Below, in pieces: positions 41,253 to 52,343 of a stretch of 64,000 nucleotides of DNA (the stretch's first letter is position 1; every line of letters begins with the position of its first letter). The notes below the pieces were generated by a model. The model worked only from the letters and a program-made list of their open reading frames with translations. It was not told the DNA's origin and did not search any database. The position numbers and the translations under genes are program-made. The stretch spans positions 62,001 to 126,000 of the forward strand of contig JADKAQ010000014.1 in NCBI GenBank assembly GCA_016719105.1. Reading direction: 5' to 3'. The DNA comes from Gemmatimonadota bacterium. Its GTDB lineage: Bacteria; Gemmatimonadota; Gemmatimonadetes; Gemmatimonadales; Gemmatimonadaceae.

Positions 41253-42614
41253 TCACGCGTCCGCGGGGACGTACACCGCATAACCGCGCGGCGGCGCCCA
41301 GAAGTCGGCGCGGCCGCCGGCGTCGGTCTCCTTGTCGTGCGGCGTCGCGTGATCGAGCGACGATCCGTGGGCGACCGGTGTCATGCGCCGGTTGGCGAAG
41401 GCCGTGGTCACCCAGTCGCCCCGCCAGGCAGTCCCGCTGTTGTTCATCGCGACGACCAATCCGCCACGCCCGCCGAGCCCGCGTCGCTGCATGATGTACA
41501 GCGAATCGTCGACGTAGAGGACCTCCGTCGGTCCGCTCGCATGGGACTCGTGAACGCCGACCAGCGCGGCGATCCCGTCGGGTTGTCCCGCGCGACCGAG
41601 GGCGAAGTTGTAGTAGTCCTGCCAGAAGACGCAGGGATACCCTTCGTGCGTGAGGATGAACGCGTAGGCGAGCATCTTGTCGCGCACGATGGGGTTGTCG
41701 CGAATGATGTCGTGGTTCTCGACGAAGGTGACGCTGCGTGCAGGTTGCCGCGCGAGAATCGTCCCGGGCTGCGTGAGCTCGCGCATGGAAAAGCCGTCGT
41801 CAGCGCAGAGGCGCGCCAGGCGCCGCCGCAGCGGGAAGTCGAAGCCGGCGACGGGATTGTCGTTCCAGAAGTTCGCCCCATCGAGATAGCCCATGATGGC
41901 GTCGGCGTGCTCCTCGTCCCAGAACTCGACCACGCCGAAGGGCTTGTGGTACGTCGCCCCGACGCGGCGATAGCGGTACTCCTGGATGGCGGTGATGAGC
42001 CACGCGCCACGCCCTTCCTCACCGAAGCCCTTCACGAAGTCGAAGCGAAAGCCGTCGAAGCCGATCTCCTCGACCAGCCACTCGACGAACTGCATGATCT
42101 GTGTATAGACGTGCGGATTGCGATGGCAGAGGTCGGGGAAGCCCGCGAAGTGATCGTCGTCCCACGACTCGTATTCCGACGGGTGGAAGCAATTCCAGTC
42201 GCGCGGAAAGCGCCCGCTGGCCGGGGTGAACTTCGTCCAGCGCCACTCGTTGGTGATGGGGTTGAGTTCCTGCTCGTCGGCGCCGCTGCAGTGATTGAGC
42301 ACCAGATCGGCGTAGACCTCGAGGCGCTGCGCGTGCGCGGCGGTGATGAGCGACGCGAGTGCCTGACGAGAGCCGAACCAGGTCTCGACGCCCCCCTTCT
42401 GGTCAAACTCGCCGAGGTCGAAGTAGTCGTACGGGTCGTAGCCCATGCCGCCGGCGTTCATCCCCTTGCTGGCCGGGGGGAGCCAGAGCGCGGTGAAGCC
42501 CACCTCGGCGAGCGCCGGCAGTTCCGCCTCGATGCGACCCCACCACGCGCGCTCGCGCCCTTCGAGCGCGGGACAGTCCCAGTAGAAGGCCTGCAGCAGC
42601 ACACCCATGGTCAT
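41253..42614 (-). CDS. Cytoplasmic GH13 alpha-amylase
   Basis: A 453-residue (beta/alpha)8 glycosidase of the GH13 family with no signal peptide. The four conserved regions are visible: DLVLNHCSG (near 110), the nucleophile Asp in GFDGFRFDFVKG (near 200), the acid Glu in GVVEFWDEEH (near 230) and FVENHDI (near 298). It resembles intracellular AmyS-type cytoplasmic amylases acting on maltodextrins. It is the last gene of a five-gene minus-strand run, 63 nt after the NagB-like gene. Confidence 0.93.
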   Translation of the reverse strand: MTMGVLLQAFYWDCPALEGRERAWWGRIEAELPALAEVGFTALWLPPASKGMNAGGMGYDPYDYFDLGEFDQKGGVETWFGSRQALASLITAAHAQRLEVYADLVLNHCSGADEQELNPITNEWRWTKFTPASGRFPRDWNCFHPSEYESWDDDHFAGFPDLCHRNPHVYTQIMQFVEWLVEEIGFDGFRFDFVKGFGEEGRGAWLITAIQEYRYRRVGATYHKPFGVVEFWDEEHADAIMGYLDGANFWNDNPVAGFDFPLRRRLARLCADDGFSMRELTQPGTILARQPARSVTFVENHDIIRDNPIVRDKMLAYAFILTHEGYPCVFWQDYYNFALGRAGQPDGIAALVGVHESHASGPTEVLYVDDSLYIMQRRGLGGRGGLVVAMNNSGTAWRGDWVTTAFANRRMTPVAHGSSLDHATPHDKETDAGGRADFWAPPRGYAVYVPADA

Positions 42615-42677
42615 CCTCCGGAGCGTCGGTCGAGCGCGGGGCGCGCGCGGGCCACGGCGCCCGCGCGCCCTTGCAGC

Positions 42678-43463
42678 TTACTCCGACGCGGCCGCGTCCA
42701 CCACGATCTGCGCCGTCGCGACGTCATGGATGAGGGTGGCAGGCCAGTCGGCCTGATAGCAGTCGGCGGCGCGCATGCGCGAGACGGTCAGGCGCTTCCC
42801 CACCCCCATCGCCAGCATGATCGCCTCGCGCGACGCGGCGATCGTGGCCACGCCGACGCTCACGCCGTGGTGCGGCACCGTCTCCAGCGTCCCGAACGAG
42901 GGGAACGTCTGCAGGTTGTCGCGGCGCGTCTCCTCGGAGAGCGGGATGATGCGCGTGCGGCTGTCGCGCGGGCTCCCCGGCGGATTGAAGGCGACATGCC
43001 CGTCGCTCGCCCCCGAGGCCAGGACAAAGCAGTCGATCCCCCCCGCGGCCGCGATGCGCGCATCGTACTCCGACGGGTTCTCTGTCAGCGGGAACCAGAC
43101 GTGCGAGGGCTGCAACTGGTCGCTCGTGCGCAGGTGCGCGTTGAGCCGCTCGAGGATCTCCACGCGGGCGAAGTAGTGGCACGACCACGGCGCGTCGTCC
43201 GGCGCATACTGGAGCCCGTCAGCGCCGGCCACCAGGTACTCATCCATCATCACGAGCGTCACGTGCGCCAGCGATTGCGGCTGTCGGGACAGACGCTCCG
43301 CCATCGCGGCCAGGACCGGGCGTGGCGAGCGCCCGGTGGGAACGCCGAGCAGGAAGCGGCGACCGTCGGCGTGCGCCTCCGCGATGCGGGCCAGGAGGTG
43401 ATCGGCGACGTACGCGCCAACGGCGTCGGGCGTGGGCAGGACGTGAATGGGAGCGCGAGGCAT
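42678..43463 (-). CDS. NagB-like glucosamine-6-phosphate deaminase family protein
   Basis: A 261-residue protein of the NagB/6-phosphogluconolactonase fold. The phosphate loop is LLGVPTGRSPRP near residue 38, Asp74 is in MMDEYL, and the catalytic Asp-x-His is DGHVAFN (154-160). In NagB the next residue is Glu148, part of the ring-opening relay; here it is Pro161 (FNPPG), so canonical deamination is doubtful. It starts 37 nt after the Gfo/Idh gene ends. A sugar-phosphate isomerase or deaminase with other substrates is possible. Confidence 0.85.
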   Translation of the reverse strand: MPRAPIHVLPTPDAVGAYVADHLLARIAEAHADGRRFLLGVPTGRSPRPVLAAMAERLSRQPQSLAHVTLVMMDEYLVAGADGLQYAPDDAPWSCHYFARVEILERLNAHLRTSDQLQPSHVWFPLTENPSEYDARIAAAGGIDCFVLASGASDGHVAFNPPGSPRDSRTRIIPLSEETRRDNLQTFPSFGTLETVPHHGVSVGVATIAASREAIMLAMGVGKRLTVSRMRAADCYQADWPATLIHDVATAQIVVDAAASE

Positions 43464-43500
43464 GCGGAATGACGAGGACGTGAGGGGTGCCTGGGAATGC

Positions 43501-44613
43501 CTAACGGGCCAGCGCCGCCTCAGCGAGGGCGGGGTTCTTCCAGAGATCGATCGGCTTGGCGATCCCCAACGGGTGGAACGGAAAGTTGATCTTGCGCCCC
43601 AGCCCGGCCGAAGCATACGCGGCGTACAGCACCTCCTGCACCACGCGCCCGGTCTCGCCATCGGCGATCGGCGTCTCCTTGCCACGCACGCAGCGGGCGA
43701 AGTGCCGCATCTCCTGCGGGAAGCCGTAGTTGTAGTGCTCCTCGAAGACCGGCCAGGTCCACCCCTGTGTGCTGGCCGCCTTCTCCACGGCATAGCCGAA
43801 GCCGACCTCGGAGTACGTCGGGAGCGCGTTCCCGATGAGCATGTCGGCGTACGTCTGCCCCTTGGAGCCGAAGATCTCGATGGTGTCGTCCATGCCGCCG
43901 GGCTTGGTCCACGAGTTCTCGATCACACCCGTGGCCCCGTTGTCGAACTCGATGATCGTCAGCGCCTCGTCGTCCCCCTCGGTGCGCTGGCCGTGCACCT
44001 GCGTGGAGAGCTGCGCATAGACACTCTTGACCTTTGGCTTGCCAAGAAACCACCAGCAGAAGGCGATGCCATGGCAACCCAGGTCCATGAGCGCCCCACC
44101 GCCGGACTGGTTCACATCCCAGAACCAGTCGGAGTGCGGGCCGTTGTGCTTCTCGGATTGCTTGACCAGGTGCACGCGCCCGAAGGCGCCTTCGTCGGCC
44201 ATCTGCTTGGCCTTCACGTACTTCGGCGCGAAGAACAACTCCTCGGCGTACATGAGCAGGACGCCGGCCTGCTGACACGCTTCGAGCATCGCGTCCGCTT
44301 CCTCGAGCGTGACGCACAGCGGCTTCTCGCAGACCACATGCTTGCCTGCGCGCGCGGCGTCGATCGTCATCTGCGCGTGCAAGCGGTTGGGGGCGGTGAT
44401 CGAGACCATCTCGATCGCCGGGTCGCGCAGCATCTCGCGGTAGTCGGTGTAGGCTGCGGCGATGCCGTGGCGCTCGGCGAAGGCGCGCGCATGGCCTGCC
44501 GAGGGCGAGGCAACGGCGACGACCTCCCCTTCTTCTGGCATCATGCGCACCGAGTGCGCGATGCAGTCGGCCTGAAAGCGGGACCCGATGATCCCGATCT
44601 TCACCTTGGACAC
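43501..44613 (-). CDS. Gfo/Idh/MocA family NAD(P)-dependent oxidoreductase
   Basis: A 370-residue cytoplasmic dehydrogenase. The Rossmann motif is GIIGSRFQA near residue 7; the catalytic EKP is at 96-98; the substrate domain has GGGALMDLGCHGIAF near 175, where the DxGxH catalytic histidine is found. The product ends LAR with a TAG stop inside a GCCTAACG octamer. The family oxidises sugars or inositols at various carbons. Its operon partners suggest a keto-sugar pathway. Confidence 0.92.
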   Translation of the reverse strand: MSKVKIGIIGSRFQADCIAHSVRMMPEEGEVVAVASPSAGHARAFAERHGIAAAYTDYREMLRDPAIEMVSITAPNRLHAQMTIDAARAGKHVVCEKPLCVTLEEADAMLEACQQAGVLLMYAEELFFAPKYVKAKQMADEGAFGRVHLVKQSEKHNGPHSDWFWDVNQSGGGALMDLGCHGIAFCWWFLGKPKVKSVYAQLSTQVHGQRTEGDDEALTIIEFDNGATGVIENSWTKPGGMDDTIEIFGSKGQTYADMLIGNALPTYSEVGFGYAVEKAASTQGWTWPVFEEHYNYGFPQEMRHFARCVRGKETPIADGETGRVVQEVLYAAYASAGLGRKINFPFHPLGIAKPIDLWKNPALAEAALAR

Positions 44614-44683
44614 GTGCGGCTCTCCGATGATAGGTCGTGCAGTGGAGTCGGGGCGTGCTGCATACGATGGCCTAACGAGACAG

Positions 44684-45261
44684 TCATCCCCACGCGGGCT
44701 GACCTGGCTGGAGCGGGAGGCAGCCGGTCCAGCGCCCGGGGACGCGGACGTAGCGGAGCGCCTGCGTCATTCCGGTTTCCGATGAGAAGTAGGCGCGGAG
44801 CGAGAGTTCACGCGCGAGGTGAAACCAGTGCGCGTCGCCGGCCTTCACCGCTTCGGCATCGACGCCAGCGAGCAGCGTCTCTCGCTCGCTCGGCGAGAGC
44901 CGAGTGAAGGCCCCGCCACACCGATCGACACACAGCGCGCGAAACGCTTGGAGCCCGTCGCGGATGCGGCGCTGTGCCGGCGCGTCGTAGCAGTCGTTCA
45001 CCAGGAGGGCGACGATCGGGGCCACGCCGGCCGCCCTTGCCCCTGGCGACGCGGGGGTCGTGGGGAGGATCGTGTCCGCAATCTCCTCCAACAGTTGCGC
45101 ATCTTCGGTGGAGATGCCCGCGGTCGACGCCGGTGGCGCGGCACGATCGCTCGAGCAGGCGGTGAGCAGCGCGCTGGAGGTGAAGAGGGCGCCGCCGAGC
45201 ACCACGCTCCCTGCCTTGAGCGCGGTGCGACGGGTCACGGGTGGGAGCTTCACGACATCGC

Positions 45262-45265
<4 letters not shown>
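44684..45265 (-). CDS. Gluconate 2-dehydrogenase subunit 3-like protein, Tat-exported
   Basis: A 193-residue partner subunit of GMC-type dehydrogenases. A Tat leader (VTRRTALKAGSVVLGG) runs into a lipobox-like LLTAC. The subunit-3 signature EIADTILPTTPASPGARAAGVAPIV follows near residue 60. Its ATG overlaps the stop of the GMC gene by ATGA, so both are made together. The Tat leader of this small subunit may carry the folded GMC enzyme across the membrane. Confidence 0.9.
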
Positions 45266-46953
<1,688 letters not shown>

Positions 46954-47165
46954 GGTCCGGTGCGGGGACGAGGGCGAGCGATGAACGGCGTCAGCGATGA
47001 GAAGTTGAAGGAGCGAGCGTCCAAGGGATAGCCTCACGCCCCCCGTTGGTCGTAGACTCGAACGTCCCCGGGAATCGGGTTACTCATGTCGCGCCTCGCC
47101 GCGCCCCCCACACGTGCCGTCGGCACCACGCCAGTCTCGCTCACTCCACGCGGAGCACGCCGCCG

Positions 47166-48440
47166 ATGTCCGATCCACTCTCTCGCCGTGACTTCTCGCG
47201 CCGAACGGCGCTCGCCGGGCTCGGGCTTGGCGTGGCACGACTCGCTGGGGGTCCTGCACCGCTCGATACCATGAACACGCCCTCCCCCGACGCCACCGCA
47301 CGCCTCGACCAGGGCGATCGACTCGCCGCGGACGAGTTTCCGCGGCAGCGCGAGGGGATCTATCTCAATCATGCCGCATCCTCGCCCCTCCCGCAGCGGT
47401 CGAGCGATGCGTTGCGCGGCTACCTCAGCGACCGCGAACGCCTCTTTCATCTCTACCAGACCGGCACGCAGGACTACGCCCTCCCCGTGCTGCAGGGGAA
47501 GGTCGCACGCCTGCTCAACGTGCCCCCCGAGCTCGTCGCCTTCGTCCCGACGACCACCGAGGCGATGAGCGCGGCGCTCAACAGCATCGAGTGGCGCGCC
47601 GGCGACAACGTGGTGGTGCCGGCCAACGAGTTTCCCGGGGTGATCTATCCGTCACTCCACCTGGCACGTCGCGGGGTCGAGGTGCGGCAGGTGCCTGTCG
47701 AGCAGCACGTCGACCTCGATCGCGTCCTGGCGGCGATCGATGGGCGCACGCGCGCCGTGGCCATCAGCTGGGTGCACTGGCTCACCGGCCATCGCATCGA
47801 CCTCGCCAGGCTCGGCGCCGCTTGCCGAGCGAGTAACGCACTCAGCATCGTCGACGCGATTCAGGGGGTGGGGGCCGTCCCCGTCGACGTGGCGGCCACA
47901 CAGGTCGACTTCTTCGTCACCGGCAGCTACAAGTGGCTGATGGGGATCCCGGGGACGGCGGCGATCTACACGTCGCCGCGCTTCCTCGAGGCCGTCGTCC
48001 CCGACCGCGCCGGCCACGCGAGCATGAAGACCTCCGTCTACGATGCCCCGCACATCGAGTGGCTCCCGGGCGCGGCGCGCTTTCAGGTTGGTGGCACGAT
48101 CAACGCGGCACTCATCGCCATGGAGCGCTCGATCGACCTGCTGACGGAGGTCGGCGTCCCCAGGATCCAGGCGCACGTGGGGACGCTCCTCGACGCACTG
48201 CAGTCGCGGGCACCGCACGCCGGGGTGCGCCTCAACTCCGACCTGTCGAGCGCACACCGCTCGACGTTCGTCAACGTCACGACCGGCGACAGCGCGCGCG
48301 ATGACCGGATCGTGAAGGGACTCGTGGCACAGGGGATCATCGTCGGGCGTCGCGGCCCGGGGATCCGTATCGCCCCCCACCTGCACAACTCGGTTGGGGA
48401 CATCGAGCGTCTCATGGACGCGCTGCAACGTATTGCCTGA
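47166..48440 (+). CDS. Tat-exported class V aminotransferase/cysteine desulfurase-like enzyme
   Basis: A 424-residue PLP enzyme with a twin-arginine leader (SRRDFSRRTALAGLGLG). The fold-type I core has NHAASSPLP near residue 70, the PLP-aspartate and histidine region VDAIQGVGAVPVD near 235, and the Schiff-base lysine Lys256 in SYKWLMG. No active-site cysteine loop of a true desulfurase is apparent. PLP proteins are rarely exported; Tat would allow the cofactor to be loaded first. It resembles the isopenicillin-N epimerase-like branch, whose substrates vary. Confidence 0.9.
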   Translation: MSDPLSRRDFSRRTALAGLGLGVARLAGGPAPLDTMNTPSPDATARLDQGDRLAADEFPRQREGIYLNHAASSPLPQRSSDALRGYLSDRERLFHLYQTGTQDYALPVLQGKVARLLNVPPELVAFVPTTTEAMSAALNSIEWRAGDNVVVPANEFPGVIYPSLHLARRGVEVRQVPVEQHVDLDRVLAAIDGRTRAVAISWVHWLTGHRIDLARLGAACRASNALSIVDAIQGVGAVPVDVAATQVDFFVTGSYKWLMGIPGTAAIYTSPRFLEAVVPDRAGHASMKTSVYDAPHIEWLPGAARFQVGGTINAALIAMERSIDLLTEVGVPRIQAHVGTLLDALQSRAPHAGVRLNSDLSSAHRSTFVNVTTGDSARDDRIVKGLVAQGIIVGRRGPGIRIAPHLHNSVGDIERLMDALQRIA

Positions 48441-48449
48441 CGAGAGACC

Positions 48450-48722
48450 ATGCCAATCGAGCTTTCCCCGGAAGACACGACCCGCGCCATCGCCTCGCTC
48501 CGGCGCTACTGCGACGAGCAGCTCGACGAAAAGATCGGCGAGCTCAAGGCGCGCCTCTTCCTCGAGTTCATCCTGAAGGAGATCGGCCCCTCCATCTACA
48601 ATGGGGCGATCGGCGACGCGCAGGCCTACTTCCGCGATCGCGTCGCCGACCTCGAAGGGGCCTGCTCGCAGCAGGAGTTCGACTACTGGCCGCGCTCCAC
48701 CGCGCGCCGCCCCTCCCCCTGA
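48450..48722 (+). CDS. DUF2164 protein
   Basis: A 90-residue protein. The pattern ELSPEDTTRAIASLRRYCDEQLDEKIGELKA, followed by FILKEIGPSIYNGAIGDAQAYF, is the DUF2164 family, a small helical protein of unknown function. It starts 10 nt after the PLP enzyme and may be co-transcribed. Confidence 0.88.
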   Translation: MPIELSPEDTTRAIASLRRYCDEQLDEKIGELKARLFLEFILKEIGPSIYNGAIGDAQAYFRDRVADLEGACSQQEFDYWPRSTARRPSP

Positions 48723-48736
48723 CACCACGCCCAGTC

Positions 48737-49120
48737 ATGATCGCGAAGGCGAAGTCGTCCCCACGCGCGAGCGCGAAGCCGGTCACGCACGACGAGTACC
48801 TCGCGCGCCTTCCCGAAGACCAGCGCGCAGCGCTGCAGCAGCTGCGTACCACGATCAAGGTGATCGTCCCCAAGGCGGAGGAGTGCTTCTCGTATGGCCT
48901 CCCGGCCTTCCGCCTGAACGGCGTGCTCGTCGGCTACGGCGCGACCGCGAAGCACTGCGCCTTCTATCCCATGAGCGGACAGACGGTGGCCGCGTTCGCG
49001 GACGAGCTCGCGGGCTTCGAAACGAGCAAGGGGACGATCCGCTTCACTCCGGACAACCCGCTCTCGAAAGCCCTGGTGCGCAAGCTGGTGAAAGCGCGCA
49101 TCGCCGAGAACGCGGAGTAG
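48737..49120 (+). CDS. DUF1801/YdhG-like protein
   Basis: A 127-residue protein. The core LQQLRTTIKVIVPKAEECFSYGLPAFRLNG, with VGYGATAKHCAFYPMSG and IRFTPDNPLSKALVRKLVKARI, is the YdhG/DUF1801 fold in its typical full-length form. It follows the DUF2164 gene by 14 nt. It is unlike the copy at 40773 outside the core. The function is unsettled in the family. Confidence 0.88.
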   Translation: MIAKAKSSPRASAKPVTHDEYLARLPEDQRAALQQLRTTIKVIVPKAEECFSYGLPAFRLNGVLVGYGATAKHCAFYPMSGQTVAAFADELAGFETSKGTIRFTPDNPLSKALVRKLVKARIAENAE

Positions 49121-49544
49121 CGGAAACAACCGGCGCGAGACGGCGCGCGGGACGGCGCGCGGGACGGCGCGCGGGACGGCGCGCGGGACGGCGCGCGGGA
49201 CGGCGCGCGGGACGGCGCGCGGGACGGCGCGCGGGACGGCGCGCGAGACAGCCCGCGCGACAAGCCGCGTGACAACGCGCGCCCCCGCGCGCAGCCCACC
49301 CACCGCGGCGTGTCCAGATCGCCGAGCCCTTGTCGCGTTGATGGCTATACGAGCGATTCGGCTCGGAGTCGTGCCTGCCGGTGGACGTCCGGTCGCCGAA
49401 AGGCGTACGCGCGCCGCTCGGCCTTAACGACGCGCACCTCACGGCGACCAACAGCGCGGGGCCGCTTGCACGAGCGAGCAATCCCCGCTCGCGAGCCGGC
49501 CGCGCGACGCAGGTCGCGCCACACCACGGACAGGAGAGCCCCAC
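49121..49544. other. 424-nt spacer carrying the tandem array
   Basis: Apart from the array there is no supported gene. Frames that cross it are simple Arg/Ala/Pro repeats created by the array itself. A GGAGAG ribosome-binding site lies at the right edge before ATG 49545. Confidence 0.6.
49131..49284. repeat. 12-bp tandem repeat array
   Basis: The unit CGGCGCGCGGGA is repeated eight times without change from 49141 to 49236. A ninth copy has one change, and three degenerate copies run to about 49284. A shortened copy at 49131 starts the array. It begins 11 nt after the stop of the DUF1801 gene and has no supported coding role. Confidence 0.9.
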
Positions 49545-49940
49545 ATGCTGCGCAAACTTGGACTACTCGTCTTCGCGACCCTGATGGGCTGTGCCTCCGC
49601 GCGACCGCAGGGAGGACGCGACTGGGTCGTGCTGGGCGAGCGGCAGGTCAGCGACCGCGTGGATCACGATGTGATCCCCGTCTCCGGGGCCCGCGGTGAC
49701 TTTCGCCGCATCAAGCTCACGGTGCAACGCGCCTCGGTCGACTTTCACCGGGTCGTCGTGCACTTCGGCAATGGCGGAGACCAGACGGTGAACCTGCGGA
49801 ACACCATCCCTGCTGGCGGCGAGAGCCGCGTCATCGACCTCGAGGGGGGCGACCGGGTGATTCGCAGCATCGAGTTCTGGTACGACGCCAACACCATGCG
49901 CGGGCGACACGCGCAGGTGCGCGTTTTCGGCCGACGATAG
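49545..49940 (+). CDS. Small lipoprotein, DUF2541-like
   Basis: A 131-residue protein with a short signal and lipobox LMGC at residues 13-16. The mature domain reads DWVVLGERQVSDRVDHDVIPV, then IKLTVQRASVDFHRVVVHFGNG and VIRSIEFWYDANT. It is a compact beta-sandwich resembling DUF2541-type exported proteins. GGAGAG precedes the ATG. Function unknown. It converges on the GH172 gene with a 42-nt gap. Confidence 0.8.
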   Translation: MLRKLGLLVFATLMGCASARPQGGRDWVVLGERQVSDRVDHDVIPVSGARGDFRRIKLTVQRASVDFHRVVVHFGNGGDQTVNLRNTIPAGGESRVIDLEGGDRVIRSIEFWYDANTMRGRHAQVRVFGRR

Positions 49941-49982
49941 CACGAAAGAGCGCGCGCGGCCGCGCCGGCGGCCGCGCGTGCC

Positions 49983-52132
49983 TTAGCGGGCGGTCCCCCG
50001 CACCTTCTTGATCGCCGCCACCGCGTTCCACCGCACGCGCACCCCCTTGGCCAGCTCCTCGAGCACCGAAGCGCCTCACGTGCCTCCGGCCCGATGGCGC
50101 CAAAGGCATCGGCCACGGCGCGCTGCACGTGCGGATGTTGCGGCTGCGCCTTGCCCGCCGCCATCAGCGCGCCAAAGACGCGCGTCGCGCGCCTCCCCTG
50201 CGCCCCGATGGCCCACGCGCTCGCCATGCGCACGCCGTCGTCGGCATCGGTGAGTCGGGCGGCCAGGGCATCGAGCGCCATGTCGCTCACTGGACCGGCG
50301 TCGCGCAAGGCGAGCGCCGCCAGCCCGCGCACCACGTGATCCGCATCGGTGAGCGCGGTCGTGAGCTCCGGTACCGCCGGCTGCGCCGCCGTGCCGAGTT
50401 GGGTGAGGGCCCACGCCGCCGCGATGCGCTCGTCGGACGATGACGAAGACAGTCCACGGCGAAGCACCGCCAGCTGCACCGCACCTGCCGCTCGGCGGCT
50501 CCCGATCGCCCGCAGGCGGTCGGCGACGTTGTCCGCACGCGTGGAGTCGGCGGAACGGTCGCCGCGCTCCCCCGCGACGCGCTGCAGCACCAGGGCATCG
50601 AGCCCGAGGAAGAAGTTGGTCGACGCCGCGTTCTTTCCCGTACAGATGAACGACACGGTGTGCCGCCCCTTCGACAGGCGCGGCCACCCGATCACGCGAT
50701 CCTCGCCGACAAACAGTTCGGTGTAGTAGCCGTCGATCGAGAACCCCGTCCCCATGTTGGCGCCCGGTTCATGCTCCAACTCCGTCCCGCTCCCGGGAAC
50801 CTTGCCGTCAATGAGCACGGAGTACGTCCCGTAGTCGGGCGCCCCCGCCACCTGCGCGATCAGCTCGTAGCGCCCGTCCTCCGCCACATCGAATGGCACG
50901 TCGAGCCGTGCGCCCACTCCCTCGCCCTCGAACAGGAGGATGTCCTTCCCCCAGAAGACCTCCTTCTGCACCGAGACCTTCCCACGCGTCCCCACCGTTT
51001 CGGCCGCGCGCTGCTCCACCTCGAGATGCACCGCATTCCCGTGCGGAAGGCGCGCCGCGCCGTACGGCGGCTCGGGCTGTGCCGGCGCCACCCCCTGCTG
51101 GTACCAGAAGGCCACGGTGCTGAACAGGTCCTCGCGTTCCTCGAAGGCGCTGCGCACGCTGCCATCGTTGTTGTACGTCCATCCCGCGTGCTCGATGTCG
51201 AACTTGAGCTCGCGCGTGAAGGGGATGGGATCGCCGACGTGCCAGCGATACGCAGTCATGCGCGAGCCGAGGTCGGTGCCGTCGGCCACCGTCACGCCGA
51301 AGTTAGGGCCGTCACCCACGCGCAACGACCAGGCATCGTTGAAGTAGTCCTCGGTCCCCGTCCCCTCGATGTTGGCCGTCTTCTTTCCATCGATGTAGAA
51401 GAAGTCGTCCCCCTCGCCAAACCACCCGGGCTGGTTCTGCACCACGCTCAGCACCGTCCCCACGTAGTGCCCGCGCCCCTTGGTATGCAGGACCTCATAG
51501 GGCGCGCCGAGCCGCGTCGGCAACGCCTGGCGATAGCGCGCGTGGAAGTACGGCGTGTTGGCCGGGAGCGCCCGGTACTTCGACCAGTCCACTTGGTAAT
51601 AGAGGTTGCTCACCCGCCGGCGCCCCTCGTTGGTGATCGTCACCCGGGCCGAACGCTGGAACGGCATCGGCCAGTACGAGTTGCGCGAACGCCCGGCCGA
51701 GCTGTTCCGAACGAGCAGCGAGTTGAGGGGGCGCTCCATCCCGTGCCCCACGCCAAAGAAGTCGCCCAGCGGGGCGTCCACACTGGGCACGCTGCTGCCA
51801 TCGTAGTAGATGCGCAGCCGCAAGAGGCGCGGCCACGCGTACTCGCTGGCGGCAACGGTGATCCACATGTGCGTAATGACCCCGGGCCCCTTGAGGTCGG
51901 CGAGGACGACCGTTTCACCGGGGAGCGGACGCTTGCTGTCGTCGTTGCTGGCCAGGTCCGCATTGTTGCTGGACGAGCGAAACGCCTCGAAGTCGCGCGG
52001 CTGCGTGAGGCGATACGGATCGAGCGCCGGCGGAAGCTGGGCGCCCAGCCGAACCGACAGTGCGACGCTCGCGACCCCCGCGATCAGGAGCACCGCGCGC
52101 GTCGCCAGCGCGCGGCGCGGCCGAAACGGCAT
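49983..52132 (-). CDS. Exported GH172 (DUF2961) glycosidase with C-terminal HEAT-like repeats, frameshifted
   Basis: A signal peptide (MPFRPRRALATRAVLLIAG to RLGAQ) starts at ATG 52132. The DUF2961/GH172 jelly-roll enzyme follows, with RTITMWITV-type strands, GMERPLNSLLVRNSSAG and the hallmark GTGTEDYFNDAW near residue 260. A carbohydrate-binding-like region lies at about 400-540, then HEAT-like repeats at 555-690. At 50066-50071 one base appears to be missing: restoring it continues the last repeat (VLEELAKGVRVRWNAVAAIKKV) to a TAA at 49983. Without it the frame runs 240 nt further into nonsense over the opposite gene. GH172 enzymes act on fructo- or D-arabinofuranosides. Confidence 0.85.
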
Positions 52133-52312
52133 GTTCCACGTGCGCCGTACAAGCGGCGTGCACCTCGTGAGCGGCGTCAACAGCGTGAGCGGCATGGGCG
52201 GCGGCTCCGGAATGAGTCGTTAGGCCTGCGGCGGCCACCAAACTTCCCACTCTCGCTGCGCCGCGGCTAGGGGATGCCCCCAACACCGATTGCCAGCGCC
52301 CCGTCGCGCCGG

Positions 52313-52320
52313 TACATTCG
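52313..52320 (+). promoter_or_regulatory. -10-like box TACATTCG
   Basis: TACATTCG lies 23 nt before ATG 52344 and is the probable promoter of the GH3-isomerase-ABC operon, in the 211-nt spacer divergent to the GH172 gene. Confidence 0.4.
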
Positions 52321-52343
52321 CGCCGACCTCACCCTCCCCCGAC

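Noticed and set aside
41337..43472. 711-codon plus-strand open frame opposite the amylase and NagB-like genes
   Set aside because: It spans two real minus-strand genes with recognisable active sites; the translation has no features.
46954..47037. 28-residue N-terminal extension of the GMC enzyme as a signal peptide
   Set aside because: It is only weakly hydrophobic with no cleavage site; GTG 46953 gives the family's usual start.
49131..49284. CRISPR array
   Set aside because: The units are 12 bp with no spacers between them; it is a simple tandem repeat, and no cas genes are nearby.
49745..50066. C-terminal continuation of the GH172 frame over the DUF2541-like gene
   Set aside because: After about 50066 the sequence becomes low-complexity Arg/Gly/Cys and overlaps a real gene; the neighbouring frame continues the HEAT repeat instead.
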